DNA of 64,000 nucleotides from Argonema antarcticum A004/B2 (GCF_023333585.1 NZ_JAIQZN010000014.1:1-64000), one strand, 5' to 3'. Counted from the stretch's first letter, positions 53,577 to 63,106 are shown. The notes: generated by a model from the letters alone, not told the origin. Program-made: numbers and translations.

Positions 53577-55466
53577 ATGTCAGACTCTCTAGATCGCTAC
53601 TTCGCTTTAATCGACGAAATCGTGCAGATGACCCTCAAGGGCAAGATCCGCTCGAAACAGCAGGTTTATCAAATGCTGTTGCAAGGTGTCAGCGCCGGAG
53701 AAGGGGAAATTTTCGAGCGATGCTTGAGCTCGCGCATCACCACTACCCAGTCCGAGATAGACAATACTAAGGATGAATTCAAGCAAGCGAAAGCAACTCG
53801 GAGCTTGAGAGCGATCCAAACCATCCAAGGAGAATGGGAACGATATCAGGCGGAAAATCGCGGATCGAATGCTATTACAGCAGCGACGGATGCGATCGCC
53901 AACGCCGAAACTAACAACAGATTGCAAGCTTTGTTGCAGGCGATCGATCCCAATCAAGCTCAGGCTTTAAACTTAGACCAAGTACAGCAATTAGCAAAAT
54001 CTATAACGCAACAAGCTCAAACAAGTTCCGATTCCGATCGCGCGATCGAACTTCAGCAATTATCAGAAGGCTTAACTGAAGGTTTGAAATCTTGGCAAAG
54101 ATTGCAAGAACATTTAGTTAGTTGGATTTACGATCGAAATCGAGAAAAACTCGGATTTCAAGGCTCTCCCGAAGAAAATGGCCCTTGGGCATTATGGGCA
54201 AAGCAAGTGAATAGCCCCTTTCCAAAAGCACTGTTCCAAACTTTAGCACTCAATCAGTCGATCGTCGAACTCGCTGCAAAACAACATTTACAACTAAATG
54301 AATTAGTGGAACTTGCTGTTATTTTACAGTGCTTGCAACGAGGGCTAGTCAACTGGTTTGACAAACTCATTTATGATGCCAAAGTAGGAGCAAAACTTTC
54401 AATATCCACCTTTCTTACTTTTGCAGTCATTTGGTCGCAATTAGCCAGTGGCTTTAATCGGGCGGGAAATTCTATTTCTATCACTTCCCTAACTAACGCC
54501 TGTTTTCAAATAACGCTGCAAATTTTCCGCACATTTACCATACAGAAATACTTTCCCCTCTACGGCGGTATTTTTGCTTCATTCAGCGGGGATTATCTCC
54601 GTTCTGCTCTGAATTATCTCGATGAACCACTTCGATATGTTGAAGGAACCCAAGAAAAGGCTCGCATTTTAACATTGCTGGGCTATTCAATGGGAGCAGT
54701 AGGGGAATATCAGCAGGCGCAGTCATTCCATCAGCAAGCTTTGGAGATAGCCCGAACTGCGGGGGATATTCCTTGTGAAATTGCCAATCTCAATCACATC
54801 AGCCGCATCTGCGTAGCGCAGAAAAATTATACCGAAGCCATTAATTACAGTCAACGAGCATTAATTTTGAGTCGCCAAACCGGAGAACGTTTAGGAGAAG
54901 CAAACGCCCTGGCAAATTTGGGCTACAGCGAAGTCCTGCAAGCCCAACAATTGGAACGGGTGGAACCGGAGGTTTACGAGACAGCTATTAATTATCTCCA
55001 ACAAGGATTGCAGATCTCAGAGCGATTAAGCGATGGTTATGGAATACAATACGTCTTACAGCAAAGTAAATCTCTCTGTTACAGCAGTCTCGGTATTGCA
55101 TATATTGTTTTATCTCAACCGCAAGTTGCTATTCCATACTTAGAATTTGGTTTGCAAGCTGCCCAAATGTCCGGCGATTTGTATCTTCAAGGGCTAAATT
55201 TAGTTTATTTAGCTGAAGCTAATTATAGCTTGCAACAAATAGAAAAAGCTATCTATACAGGTAGTTTGGGGATGTATATTTTGGAGCAGATTTATTCTCC
55301 TCAGTGGCGTCAAACGGCGGGGTTGCTGACGATTTTGCAAGGACAGATAGGAAAAGAAGCTTTTCAGAATGTCCTGAATAAATATCGCTCTAAGATTATT
55401 CCCCTGATTGGGGTGGATGGATATGACTACATCCCGGAATTACTGGTAAAATACCAGAATGAATAG
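53577..55466 (+). CDS. TPR protein, cyanobacterial type
   Basis: A 629-residue cytoplasmic protein. Residues 1-120 are helical (SLDRYFALIDEIVQMTLKGKIRSKQQVYQMLLQGVSAGEGEIFERCL). The middle (about 120-350) is a Gln-rich and partly hydrophobic helical region. From about 355 there are tetratricopeptide repeats (EKARILTLLGYSMGAVGEYQQAQSFHQQALEIARTAGD, NHISRICVAQKNYTEAINYSQRALILSRQTG, EANALANLGYSE, then IAYIVLSQPQVAIPYLEFGLQAA). TPRs mediate protein contacts; the partner is unknown. The gene is not in an operon. Confidence 0.75.
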   Translation: MSDSLDRYFALIDEIVQMTLKGKIRSKQQVYQMLLQGVSAGEGEIFERCLSSRITTTQSEIDNTKDEFKQAKATRSLRAIQTIQGEWERYQAENRGSNAITAATDAIANAETNNRLQALLQAIDPNQAQALNLDQVQQLAKSITQQAQTSSDSDRAIELQQLSEGLTEGLKSWQRLQEHLVSWIYDRNREKLGFQGSPEENGPWALWAKQVNSPFPKALFQTLALNQSIVELAAKQHLQLNELVELAVILQCLQRGLVNWFDKLIYDAKVGAKLSISTFLTFAVIWSQLASGFNRAGNSISITSLTNACFQITLQIFRTFTIQKYFPLYGGIFASFSGDYLRSALNYLDEPLRYVEGTQEKARILTLLGYSMGAVGEYQQAQSFHQQALEIARTAGDIPCEIANLNHISRICVAQKNYTEAINYSQRALILSRQTGERLGEANALANLGYSEVLQAQQLERVEPEVYETAINYLQQGLQISERLSDGYGIQYVLQQSKSLCYSSLGIAYIVLSQPQVAIPYLEFGLQAAQMSGDLYLQGLNLVYLAEANYSLQQIEKAIYTGSLGMYILEQIYSPQWRQTAGLLTILQGQIGKEAFQNVLNKYRSKIIPLIGVDGYDYIPELLVKYQNE

Positions 55467-55512
55467 TCAGCGATCGTTGAGTCACGAATGACTAATGAGA
55501 TCGTGTCCGGTA

Positions 55513-55649
55513 GCATCGGTTACCTAAAAAATTCTGTTCTTATTCTTATCTGCGTTTATCTGCGTTCATCTGCCTACATCTGCGGTAAAAATTTAACCAA
55601 TGATAAAAACAGAAAATTTGACGAGATCGCTAATGTACTAACAATGCAA
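55513..55649 (+). repeat. Dispersed intergenic element, copy 3
   Basis: GCATCGGTTACCTAAAAAAT, ATCTGCGTTCATCTGC, CTGCGGTAAAAATTTAACCA and GACGAGATCGCTAATGTACT correspond to copies 1 (6592) and 2 (19489, inverted). The copy ends 12 bp before the next start codon. Confidence 0.75.
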
Positions 55650-55660
55650 GCGGACAAGAT

Positions 55661-58357
55661 ATGAGTAATGACAAACTAGCAATTGCCCTAAAACATCATC
55701 AGGCTGGACGTTTAATAGAAGCTGAAGAAATCTACCGCGAAATTCTGCAAGTTAAACCCGATCGGGCCGATATTCACAACAACTTGGGGGTTGTTCTTCA
55801 GGCGCAGAGGAAGTTAGAGGATGCGATCGCATCTTACCAGCAAGCTGTAACCTTGAATCCCAGCAATGCCGAAGCCTACAACAATCTGGGGTATGCTTTT
55901 GAGGAACAAGGGAAGGTAGAAGAGGCGATCGCATCCTACCAGCAGTCTATAGCCGCAAATCCCCACAATGCCGAAGCTCACTACAACCTGGGTAATATTT
56001 TCGACGCAGCGGGTAAACTAGAGGAAGCGATCGCATCTTACCAGCAGGCTATAGCCTTAAATCCCGACTATGCAAATGCTCACTACAACTTAGGCGTTGC
56101 GCTTTGGAAACAGGACAAATTAGAAGATGCGATCGCATCTTACCAAAAAGCGCTTACCTTAAATCCCAACGATGCGGAAGCTCACAACAACCTGGGTAAT
56201 GCACTTCAAGAACAAGGGAAATTAGAAGATGCGATCGCATCCTACCAAAAAGCGCTTACCTTAAATCCCAACTACGCACAAGCCTACAACAACCTGGGTA
56301 ACGCACTACAGGAGGAGGGGAAATTAGAAGATGCGATCGCACACTATCAAAAAGCACTTGCCTTAAATCCTCACAACGCCGAAGCCCACAACAACCTGGG
56401 TAACGCTTTTGAGGAATGGGGAAAATTAGAAGATGCGATCGCTTACTACCAGCAGGCTCTTATCTTAAATCCCAACTATGCAAATGCTTACAACAACCTG
56501 GGCAACATTTTACTAGCTCAAGGAAAATTAGCCGAAGCCCAAACCCTCCTTCGCCAAGCCTTAATTCTTAAGCCCAACTTTGCAGAAGCTCACCAAAACC
56601 TGGCTATAAGCCTGCTATTAACTGGAGACTTCAAGAATGGATTTGCCGAATATGAGTGGCGCTGGCAAACTAAAGAATTCATCAGAAAATCTTTGCCATA
56701 CCCCATCTGGGATGGTTCTTCTTTACAAGGAAAAACAATTCTGTTGGTTTGCGAACAAGGGTTTGGCGACAACATCCAGTTTATCCGCTACGCCCCCCTA
56801 ATTGCACAACTCGGCTGTCGTGTTATTGTCGTATGTTATGAAGCATTGCTGCGACTGTTTAGCACCGTTGCTGGCATTGAACAGATAGTAACTACAGGAG
56901 CGATAGTTCAGTTTGAAATTCATGCCCCTCTGTTGAACTTACCCCACCTTTTCGGCACCACCCTGGAAACAATTCCCGCTTCCATACCCTACCTAGAAGC
57001 ACAACAACCTTACCCCTTTACCCTGCAAGCACCACCCGAAACTTTGCTGAAAGTGGGTATAGTTTGGGCTGGTAGTTCCGCTCATAAAAATGACCGGAAC
57101 CGTTCTTGCGAATTGAAACATTTTTTATCTCTTTTAGATATTCCACAGATTGCCTTTTACAGTTTGCAAAAAGAGCCAAAAGCTGCGGATTTGGCTAAAA
57201 TTGGCATAGTAAAAGTGCAGGATTTGAGCGAAAAATTCAATGATTTTGCAGATACCGCCGCTGCTATAGCGCAACTCGATCTAATTATCAGTGTAGATAC
57301 TGCGGTGGCTCATTTAGCCGGAGCTATGGGAAAACCAGTATGGGTTTTGCTAACTAAAATACCCGACTGGCGATGGATGCTTGAAGGAGAAGATAGCCCT
57401 TGGTATCCTACCATGCGCCTGTTCCGCCAGTCGCGTGAGGGAGATTGGGCAGAAATATTTGAGCGAGTGGCTGTTGCGCTCCAGAATTTGGTTGCCGAGT
57501 TACATAAAAATGATGAACAAGTGGGTTTAACAGATCGATATTCTCAGGAGAAACTTATAGAAACAATTAACCACGACGATAAAAACCTACTTTCTGCGGA
57601 TGGTTTCAATCGTCTAAAGAAATGCCGTCACGGTGTGTTTCTTTACAACATAAACGACACCTATATTGGCAGACACCTCGACATTTATGGCGAGTACGGC
57701 GAAGCTGAAATCGAGTTATTTCAGCAAATTGTTAAAAACAATGATTTGGTAGTAGATGTCGGGGCAAATATTGGTATTCGTACTCTGTTTTTTGCTAGTG
57801 CAGTTGGATCTGCGGGAACAGTTATGGCGTTTGAACCGCAACGCATTATCTTTCAAAACCTCTGTGCTAATTTAGCACTTAACAGTGTAATCAATACCTA
57901 TTCTTACAATGTAGCTGTTGGCGATGTAATTGGCTCAATAAAAGTGCCTGTCATCGACTATGACAGAGCGAATAATTTTGGCGATCGCATTGAAGGTGAG
58001 CTAGTCCAAGTAATAACGATCGACAGCCTAAATTTGCCCTACTGTCGCCTGATTAACCTGGATGTAGGAGGAATGGAATTGAAGGTTTTGCAAGGAGGAG
58101 CTAACACTATTATTAGATTGAAGCCGATTTTATATATTAAGAATGAAACCCAAGGAAATTTAACTTCTACAATTTCCTATCTTGACTCTTTGGAATACAA
58201 AATGTATTGGCATATCACTCCTTTTTATAACGCAAACAACTATTTGCAGAATCCAGAAAACCTTTTCGGAAATATTGTTTCCATGAATATGTTGTGTTTG
58301 CACACCAGCCTTGGTTTGACTGTTAGCGGAGTTGAACTAATCGAAGTTATCAGCTAG
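55661..58357 (+). CDS. TPR - glycosyltransferase - FkbM methyltransferase fusion
   Basis: An 898-residue protein. Residues 1-310 hold nine TPR units of 34 residues (NLGNALQEQGKLEDAIASYQKALTLNPN type). Residues about 320-605 are a GT41/GT9-like transferase (FAEYEWRWQTKEF, WDGSSLQGKTILLVCEQGFGDNIQFIRYAPLI, VGIVWAGSSAHKNDRNRSCELKHF, DLIISVDTAVAHLAGAMGKPVWVLL). Residues about 690-870 are an FkbM SAM-dependent methyltransferase (DLVVDVGANIGIRTLFFASAVG, VMAFEPQRIIFQNLCANLALN, NLDVGGMELKVLQGGANTI). It probably glycosylates and methylates a protein or glycan. The three modules often occur as neighbours; here they are one chain. Seven TPR units carry HIP1 at the same codon position. Confidence 0.85.
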   Translation: MSNDKLAIALKHHQAGRLIEAEEIYREILQVKPDRADIHNNLGVVLQAQRKLEDAIASYQQAVTLNPSNAEAYNNLGYAFEEQGKVEEAIASYQQSIAANPHNAEAHYNLGNIFDAAGKLEEAIASYQQAIALNPDYANAHYNLGVALWKQDKLEDAIASYQKALTLNPNDAEAHNNLGNALQEQGKLEDAIASYQKALTLNPNYAQAYNNLGNALQEEGKLEDAIAHYQKALALNPHNAEAHNNLGNAFEEWGKLEDAIAYYQQALILNPNYANAYNNLGNILLAQGKLAEAQTLLRQALILKPNFAEAHQNLAISLLLTGDFKNGFAEYEWRWQTKEFIRKSLPYPIWDGSSLQGKTILLVCEQGFGDNIQFIRYAPLIAQLGCRVIVVCYEALLRLFSTVAGIEQIVTTGAIVQFEIHAPLLNLPHLFGTTLETIPASIPYLEAQQPYPFTLQAPPETLLKVGIVWAGSSAHKNDRNRSCELKHFLSLLDIPQIAFYSLQKEPKAADLAKIGIVKVQDLSEKFNDFADTAAAIAQLDLIISVDTAVAHLAGAMGKPVWVLLTKIPDWRWMLEGEDSPWYPTMRLFRQSREGDWAEIFERVAVALQNLVAELHKNDEQVGLTDRYSQEKLIETINHDDKNLLSADGFNRLKKCRHGVFLYNINDTYIGRHLDIYGEYGEAEIELFQQIVKNNDLVVDVGANIGIRTLFFASAVGSAGTVMAFEPQRIIFQNLCANLALNSVINTYSYNVAVGDVIGSIKVPVIDYDRANNFGDRIEGELVQVITIDSLNLPYCRLINLDVGGMELKVLQGGANTIIRLKPILYIKNETQGNLTSTISYLDSLEYKMYWHITPFYNANNYLQNPENLFGNIVSMNMLCLHTSLGLTVSGVELIEVIS

Positions 58358-58572
58358 GAGAATTGCAATAAATCTACGATCGGAAGCAATACAGATGTTT
58401 TCAGTTGCATGAAGTACGAATTATTTTGGAAAAAGCTGTTGATACTATTGAGAATCATCTCGTCGAAATCAGCCATGATTTTATTAGTGGTAAAAAAAAA
58501 TCCAAGATTTTGGACTTTTGCAAGAAGTCTAATTCTTGAATCTAAAATTCCCCATGCTCAGCGTCGCTTGTC
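58358..58572. other. Spacer with a possible coding remnant
   Basis: On the plus strand about 58375-58530 is open in one frame and reads as a helical peptide (LHEVRIILEKAVDTIENHLVEISHDFISGKKK) with no convincing start. It may be a fragment of a lost gene. Nothing else is seen. Confidence 0.3.
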
Positions 58573-59367
58573 TCACGGGTTAAGCAGAGGCGCTTGAGCA
58601 AATTCACCTTGTCCAGCGGACTCCAATAATTCTTTCCACTCAGCAGCCAGTTGCGAATCGTTAGGATTAGAAAGACGCAGATCGGCTAGAGTTGCGAGAG
58701 CTTCGTGCCACATTTTATACTGGCGATACAGCTTGACGCGATCGCGCGGTGTTGTGTTTTGTAGTTCGTTTTGGATAGACGATCGCAATTTTGTTCGCCA
58801 AATCCACCCATCTACATCAAGATCCCGATTTCGCTCTTCAGGATTGCAACGAATTACAAAAAACCAATGGTAGCTTTTTTTATCCTCTAGCTCTGGTGCA
58901 TTAGCAGGAAGTTTAAAGCTGACAATACCAGGCCCGATCGGTAGTGTCAAATTTGTCCTATAAACATCTTTATCACTGTCATCCTTTAAAATAAATTCCC
59001 CCATTCGTGCAGAAGTTTGAGGAACATACACAAAGAAAGTCGGGCGTTCTTCCACTGTTAATGTCAAGTAAATGTATTTAGGATCTTTTGGATCTTTTGG
59101 GAGCAAAGCGGTTAAAGCCTGGTTAGGAAACTCTTTATCCTTGGGACATTTTTCTGGGGGACGGGTTGAGCCAGATTCCGTTCTAGTTGGGGCACCGATA
59201 TCCGTTGGAGGTTCATATACGGATGTCTCGCCTACGTCCCAACTATTTTGGGTTGATGGAGTAACTTGAGACTGCGCCTGCGTTGGCGGGGGAGTAAAAC
59301 TAAGTAACTCCAGAGTTAGGGTGAGTGTTAAAGTCGCAAAATGCAAGGAAGACTGCTGCCAAACCAT
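58573..59367 (-). CDS. DUF928 family exported protein
   Basis: A 264-residue protein with a signal peptide (SSLHFATLTLTLTLELLSFTPPPTQAQSQ). The DUF928 domain spans about 50-215: GAPTRTESGSTR, ALTALLPKDPKDPKYIYLTLTVEERPTFFVYVPQTSARMGEFILKDDSDKDVYRTNLTLPIGPGIVSFKLPANAP, SYHWFFVIRCNPEERNRDLDVDGWIWR. The C-terminal helices end LPNPDSQLAAEWKELLESAG-like. DUF928 genes in cyanobacteria often accompany CHAT or CHASE2 proteins; none is adjacent here. The function is unknown. Confidence 0.85.
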   Translation of the reverse strand: MVWQQSSLHFATLTLTLTLELLSFTPPPTQAQSQVTPSTQNSWDVGETSVYEPPTDIGAPTRTESGSTRPPEKCPKDKEFPNQALTALLPKDPKDPKYIYLTLTVEERPTFFVYVPQTSARMGEFILKDDSDKDVYRTNLTLPIGPGIVSFKLPANAPELEDKKSYHWFFVIRCNPEERNRDLDVDGWIWRTKLRSSIQNELQNTTPRDRVKLYRQYKMWHEALATLADLRLSNPNDSQLAAEWKELLESAGQGEFAQAPLLNP

Positions 59368-59712
59368 AATATTTAACCTAATTCAACCTATACAATTTGA
59401 CTTTCATACTTGTAATATCGTTTCCGGTTGAGGCGTTGACTTTGCCGTACCTATTGCGATCGCTTATCTGTTTTGATGGTTGGCAGAGGATAAGCTTTCG
59501 ATTGGCCCTATGGCATCGACATTTGCTTTTTGAACTTAAAGTATAACTCTACTCAAGCCCAGTTGCGATCGCCGCAGGGACAGTCCTCAAATCCTGCTAG
59601 AGCTAACCCAACGCTAATAGTAGCGTAGAGCGCGTTGCCAAGAACCCTACAGGTAGTGTAAGGTTTGAGATCCCTGTCGCTCAAGTTATTACAGGGAAGT
59701 ACAATCCTACAA
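59368..59712. other. Intergenic region upstream of the replication-type gene
   Basis: This 345-bp region contains HIP1 sites and a small HIP-associated repeat (GTAGCGTAGAGCGCGTTGCC near 59621). The frame of the downstream gene is open back to a TTG at 59665. No iteron-like tandem repeats that would mark a plasmid origin are visible. Confidence 0.45.
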
Positions 59713-62700
59713 ATGCGTCCACCCAGTTTAGACCCCAAACACTTCCAAGAATTAGCGTGCAGCGGCATTGACTGTAAGCTGGCGGCGCTGAATTTCATTT
59801 CCCTGGAAGCTGATGCTGCCCTAGAGTATCTGTTAATCGCCTCTGCCATACCCAGCAATAATGCTGAGCGACAACACAGAAGGTGGCTGCGTAGCCAGAC
59901 CTTTGTCGCTTCGGGAGGTTGGTGCTGTTCGGGACTAGACCCTCTCAACCATTGGCGCGAGATGAAGTGGGGGTGTTATAAGCCAAACCGTCCCAGGCTA
60001 AACAAAAAGGGCAAGCCGGTTAAGTACGAGCATCCACCCAAAACACCCACGCGGATTTTTTGTCTCAGGGTGCCGCTACATATATGGCAGCAGGTTTCCC
60101 GGCGCTACGGTGTTGCTATGCCAGAGAACATAGTTATTATCCAAACTGGAGAAGCGCTTGGGTTTTGGCAGTGGGTAGTGGAAGCGAAAATCCCTTTGAT
60201 TATCTGCGAGGGAGCGAAGAAAGCAGCAGCTTTGTTGAGTGAAGGATATGCTGCTTTCGCATTACCCGGAATTACCAGCGGTTACCGGGTGATGAAGAAC
60301 TTTCCAGGCAAAGTTATTTGCCGACAGTTAATCCCAGATCTTCTCCCATTTACTGAAAGCCCAAGTACATTTTATATTTGTTTTGACTATGAAACTAAGC
60401 CCAAAACGATCCAAGCGGTCAATAATGCGATCGCTCAATTAGGTAAACTCTTAGAAGAAAAAAGTTGCGCCGTCAAAGTAATCCGGTTGCCTGGATTAGA
60501 AAAAGGCGTTGATGAATTTATCGTTGCTCAAGGCGCTGCCGCATTCGAGTTGGTTTATCAAGCTAGCGCCGACTTAGAAACCGATATTGCCAAAACAAAA
60601 CCCCACACAGAGCTAACATATCCTCAAGCATTATTGCTCAACTGTCCCTACCTAGAAAAACTGCCTTTTCCCACATCTGGATTGATTGGAGTCAAGTCTG
60701 CCAAAGGCACAGGAAAAACTACCGCACTCTTACCATTAGTAGAAGAAGCGAAAAAAAGAGGTCAGCCCATCTTATTGCTTACCCACAGAATACAGCTGGG
60801 GCAATTCTTGTGTGACAAGACCGGGGTGAAGTGGGGACTGGGGAGCAGAGGAGCGGGGGGGCAGAGGGAGAGAGGGAGAGAGGGAGAGCGGGAGAGCGGG
60901 AGAGCGGGGGAAGAGGAGCGGGAGAGCGGGAGAAGAGGAGCGGGAGAAAATGTACATAATAATTCCCCCCACTCCCCCACTCTCCCACTCTCCCCCTCCC
61001 GATCGTTGGGACTTTGTATTGATTCGATTTGGAAGCTGAAGCCGTCGGAATGGCAAGGTGCGATCGTCATTTTAGATGAAGTTGAGCAATGTTTGTGGCA
61101 TCTCCTCAACAGCACTACTTGCAAAGAAAAACGAGTCTTAATTTTAAGAGTTTTTCAGCAACTAATTTCCACAGTATTGCAAACTGGCGGTTTAGTAATT
61201 GCCCAAGATGCTGACTTATCAGACCTTTCCTTAGACTACCTCAAAGGACTCTCTGGAATTCAGATTTCGCCGTGGGTAGTGGTGAATGAGTGGAAATGCG
61301 ATCGCGGTTGGGATATTACTTTTTACGATACCCCAAATCCAACCCTGCTAATTCAGCAGTTGGAAGTTGACCTAATAGCCGGGAAAAAGTGCTATGTTAC
61401 TACCGATAGCCGCTGCGGACGTTACAGTTGCCAAACCATAGACAGCTATATCAAACAGCGCTTAGAGCAATTGCTGCGTCAGTATCCCAAGACGCTAGTA
61501 GTCAGCAGTCAAACAACTAGCACACTCGGTCATAAAGCAGTTAATTTTGTAGAAAATATTAACCAAAAAGTTTTAGATTATGACGCGGTTTTTGTCACTC
61601 CCAGTTTGGGTACTGGAATCAGCATTGACGTGGAATATTTCGATCGCGTTTATGGCATCTTTATTGGCGTAATTCCAGACTGGGAAGCACGACAAGCCTT
61701 AGCCAGAGTACGTCCCAGCGTTCCCCGGATTGTCTGGTGTGCCAAACGGGGGATAGGTTCGATCGCTTGTGGCAGTAAAAATTATCGAGTTTTGTCGGAA
61801 TGGTATCAGGAGAATCACACCGAAAATCTAGCTTTGATGAGTCCGCTGCATAAAGTAGATGTGGATTTACCTTTAGTTTACGATCTGATTCATCTCAGAA
61901 TTTGGGCTAAATTTGCAGCTAGGGTAAATGCCTCAATCGTGCTGTATCGTCAATCAATGTTAGAAGGTTTGATGGATGAAAAGCATCAGGTAAATGTAAT
62001 TAGCGATGTTCTGCCGAGGGATACGATTAGAGATATGCGAATGACATTGATAGGAACAACTGCTGCCGATCGCGAAATCCGAAATAATCTGGTACAACAA
62101 ATAGTCAAAGTCCAAAAAGAATTTTCAGAACGCAGTCAAAAAGCTAAATCAATTAAAAATCAAATTAAAAAGATTCGCATTCAATCCGAGTTACAATCTG
62201 CCTCAGCAGTTGCCTATTCGCCAGATATCAGTCCCAAAGAATATGAGCGGCTGTCAGGAAAGCGATCGCTTACCGAATCCGATCGAAATCAAATCGATAA
62301 ATATATCTTACAAAAGCGTTATGGGGTAGAAGTTACTCCTCAATTGAAACTGCGCGACAATCGCAAATATTATTCACAGTTGTTGTTGCACTACTATTTA
62401 ACTGATGAGAGCGAATATTTCCGATTGCGAGATTTTCAAGAGTGGAACCAACAACTTTATAGAGGAGATGGTAAAGTTTTCTTACCAGACATCAAACTTT
62501 ATACTTTAAAAGTTGAGGCGCTATTAGAGTTGGAAATACCGCACTTTATAGAACTAGATAGAGAATTTAGGGAAACAGACATTGATTTGATTCGACTCAG
62601 AGAAACAACGCTCCGATGCAGCAAGCAAATCAAAAGATCTACTGGTTTAACTATTCCTATAGAAACAGAACGCGCTCGCCTTACTTCTATAAAAATACTC

Positions 62701-62940
62701 AGCCAATTTCTCAGTTTGCTGGGATTAAAGCTGAAGCGCTTTAAGCTTACAGACAATCCCAATTCAAATTCAGATATCGTTTATAAAATTGCTTCGGAAA
62801 CTTTTCATGATGGACGACAAGAAATTTTTGAACTTTGGCACGAACGAGATACATTAATTTTAGAAACTGCTAGCAATAAACGCTTTAATTTACTAGCTCA
62901 CATTCCCTCTCCTCAACTGGCGGAATTGGTTTTTTCTTAA
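59713..62940 (+). CDS. CyRepA1-type plasmid replication protein (DUF3854, primase/helicase-like)
   Basis: A protein of about 1075 residues from the ATG at 59713 (TTG at 59665 adds 16). Residues 1-290 carry a DUF3854/toprim-like region (QIDHRRWLRSQTF-type opening, then LIICEGAKKAAALLSEGYAAFALPGITSGY, ICFDYETKPKT, VDEFIVAQG). Residues about 325-660 are a helicase-like ATPase (GVKSAKGTGKTTALLPLV Walker A, AIVILDEVEQCLW Walker B, VFVTPSLGTGISIDV, QALARVRP). The rest is helical. This is the layout of cyanobacterial CyRepA1 plasmid initiators. About residues 376-432 are an in-frame low-complexity repeat insertion (RERGREGERESGR type) next to the ATPase core. Its presence beside housekeeping genes suggests an integrated plasmid remnant. 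Confidence 0.8.
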   Translation: MRPPSLDPKHFQELACSGIDCKLAALNFISLEADAALEYLLIASAIPSNNAERQHRRWLRSQTFVASGGWCCSGLDPLNHWREMKWGCYKPNRPRLNKKGKPVKYEHPPKTPTRIFCLRVPLHIWQQVSRRYGVAMPENIVIIQTGEALGFWQWVVEAKIPLIICEGAKKAAALLSEGYAAFALPGITSGYRVMKNFPGKVICRQLIPDLLPFTESPSTFYICFDYETKPKTIQAVNNAIAQLGKLLEEKSCAVKVIRLPGLEKGVDEFIVAQGAAAFELVYQASADLETDIAKTKPHTELTYPQALLLNCPYLEKLPFPTSGLIGVKSAKGTGKTTALLPLVEEAKKRGQPILLLTHRIQLGQFLCDKTGVKWGLGSRGAGGQRERGREGERESGRAGEEERESGRRGAGENVHNNSPHSPTLPLSPSRSLGLCIDSIWKLKPSEWQGAIVILDEVEQCLWHLLNSTTCKEKRVLILRVFQQLISTVLQTGGLVIAQDADLSDLSLDYLKGLSGIQISPWVVVNEWKCDRGWDITFYDTPNPTLLIQQLEVDLIAGKKCYVTTDSRCGRYSCQTIDSYIKQRLEQLLRQYPKTLVVSSQTTSTLGHKAVNFVENINQKVLDYDAVFVTPSLGTGISIDVEYFDRVYGIFIGVIPDWEARQALARVRPSVPRIVWCAKRGIGSIACGSKNYRVLSEWYQENHTENLALMSPLHKVDVDLPLVYDLIHLRIWAKFAARVNASIVLYRQSMLEGLMDEKHQVNVISDVLPRDTIRDMRMTLIGTTAADREIRNNLVQQIVKVQKEFSERSQKAKSIKNQIKKIRIQSELQSASAVAYSPDISPKEYERLSGKRSLTESDRNQIDKYILQKRYGVEVTPQLKLRDNRKYYSQLLLHYYLTDESEYFRLRDFQEWNQQLYRGDGKVFLPDIKLYTLKVEALLELEIPHFIELDREFRETDIDLIRLRETTLRCSKQIKRSTGLTIPIETERARLTSIKILSQFLSLLGLKLKRFKLTDNPNSNSDIVYKIASETFHDGRQEIFELWHERDTLILETASNKRFNLLAHIPSPQLAELVFS
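60838..61010 (+). repeat. Purine/pyrimidine-rich insertion inside the CyRepA1 gene
   Basis: About 170 bp of GGGAGAG-type purine repeats (60838-60950) followed by a pyrimidine-rich inverted part (60963-61003). It is open in all minus-strand frames as well, as expected of low-complexity DNA. Confidence 0.75.
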
Positions 62941-62950
62941 CTCGCTCTGC

Positions 62951-62980
62951 TGTAGAAATGTTTGATTAAACGTTTCTACA
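62951..62980 (+). terminator. Hairpin downstream of the CyRepA1 gene
   Basis: TGTAGAAATGTTT (62951-62963) pairs with AAACGTTTCTACA (62968-62980) over 13 bp with one wobble and a 4-nt loop, 11 nt after the stop. Only a weak T-run follows. Confidence 0.5.
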
Positions 62981-63106
62981 ATGTTTAAGCCCAAAATAAA
63001 AAGGGAGGTAATAAACAGTCTTTTTCCGAAGGGCTAGCAGCAGTCAATATGAGTGGCAAGTGGGGCTATATCAGTCGGTAAAATAGGGGAGATGGTGCGA
63101 TCGATA

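Noticed and set aside
60762-61124. Three overlapping minus-strand ORFs rich in Ser/Pro/Leu
   Set aside because: All are read-throughs of the low-complexity insertion inside the CyRepA1 gene.
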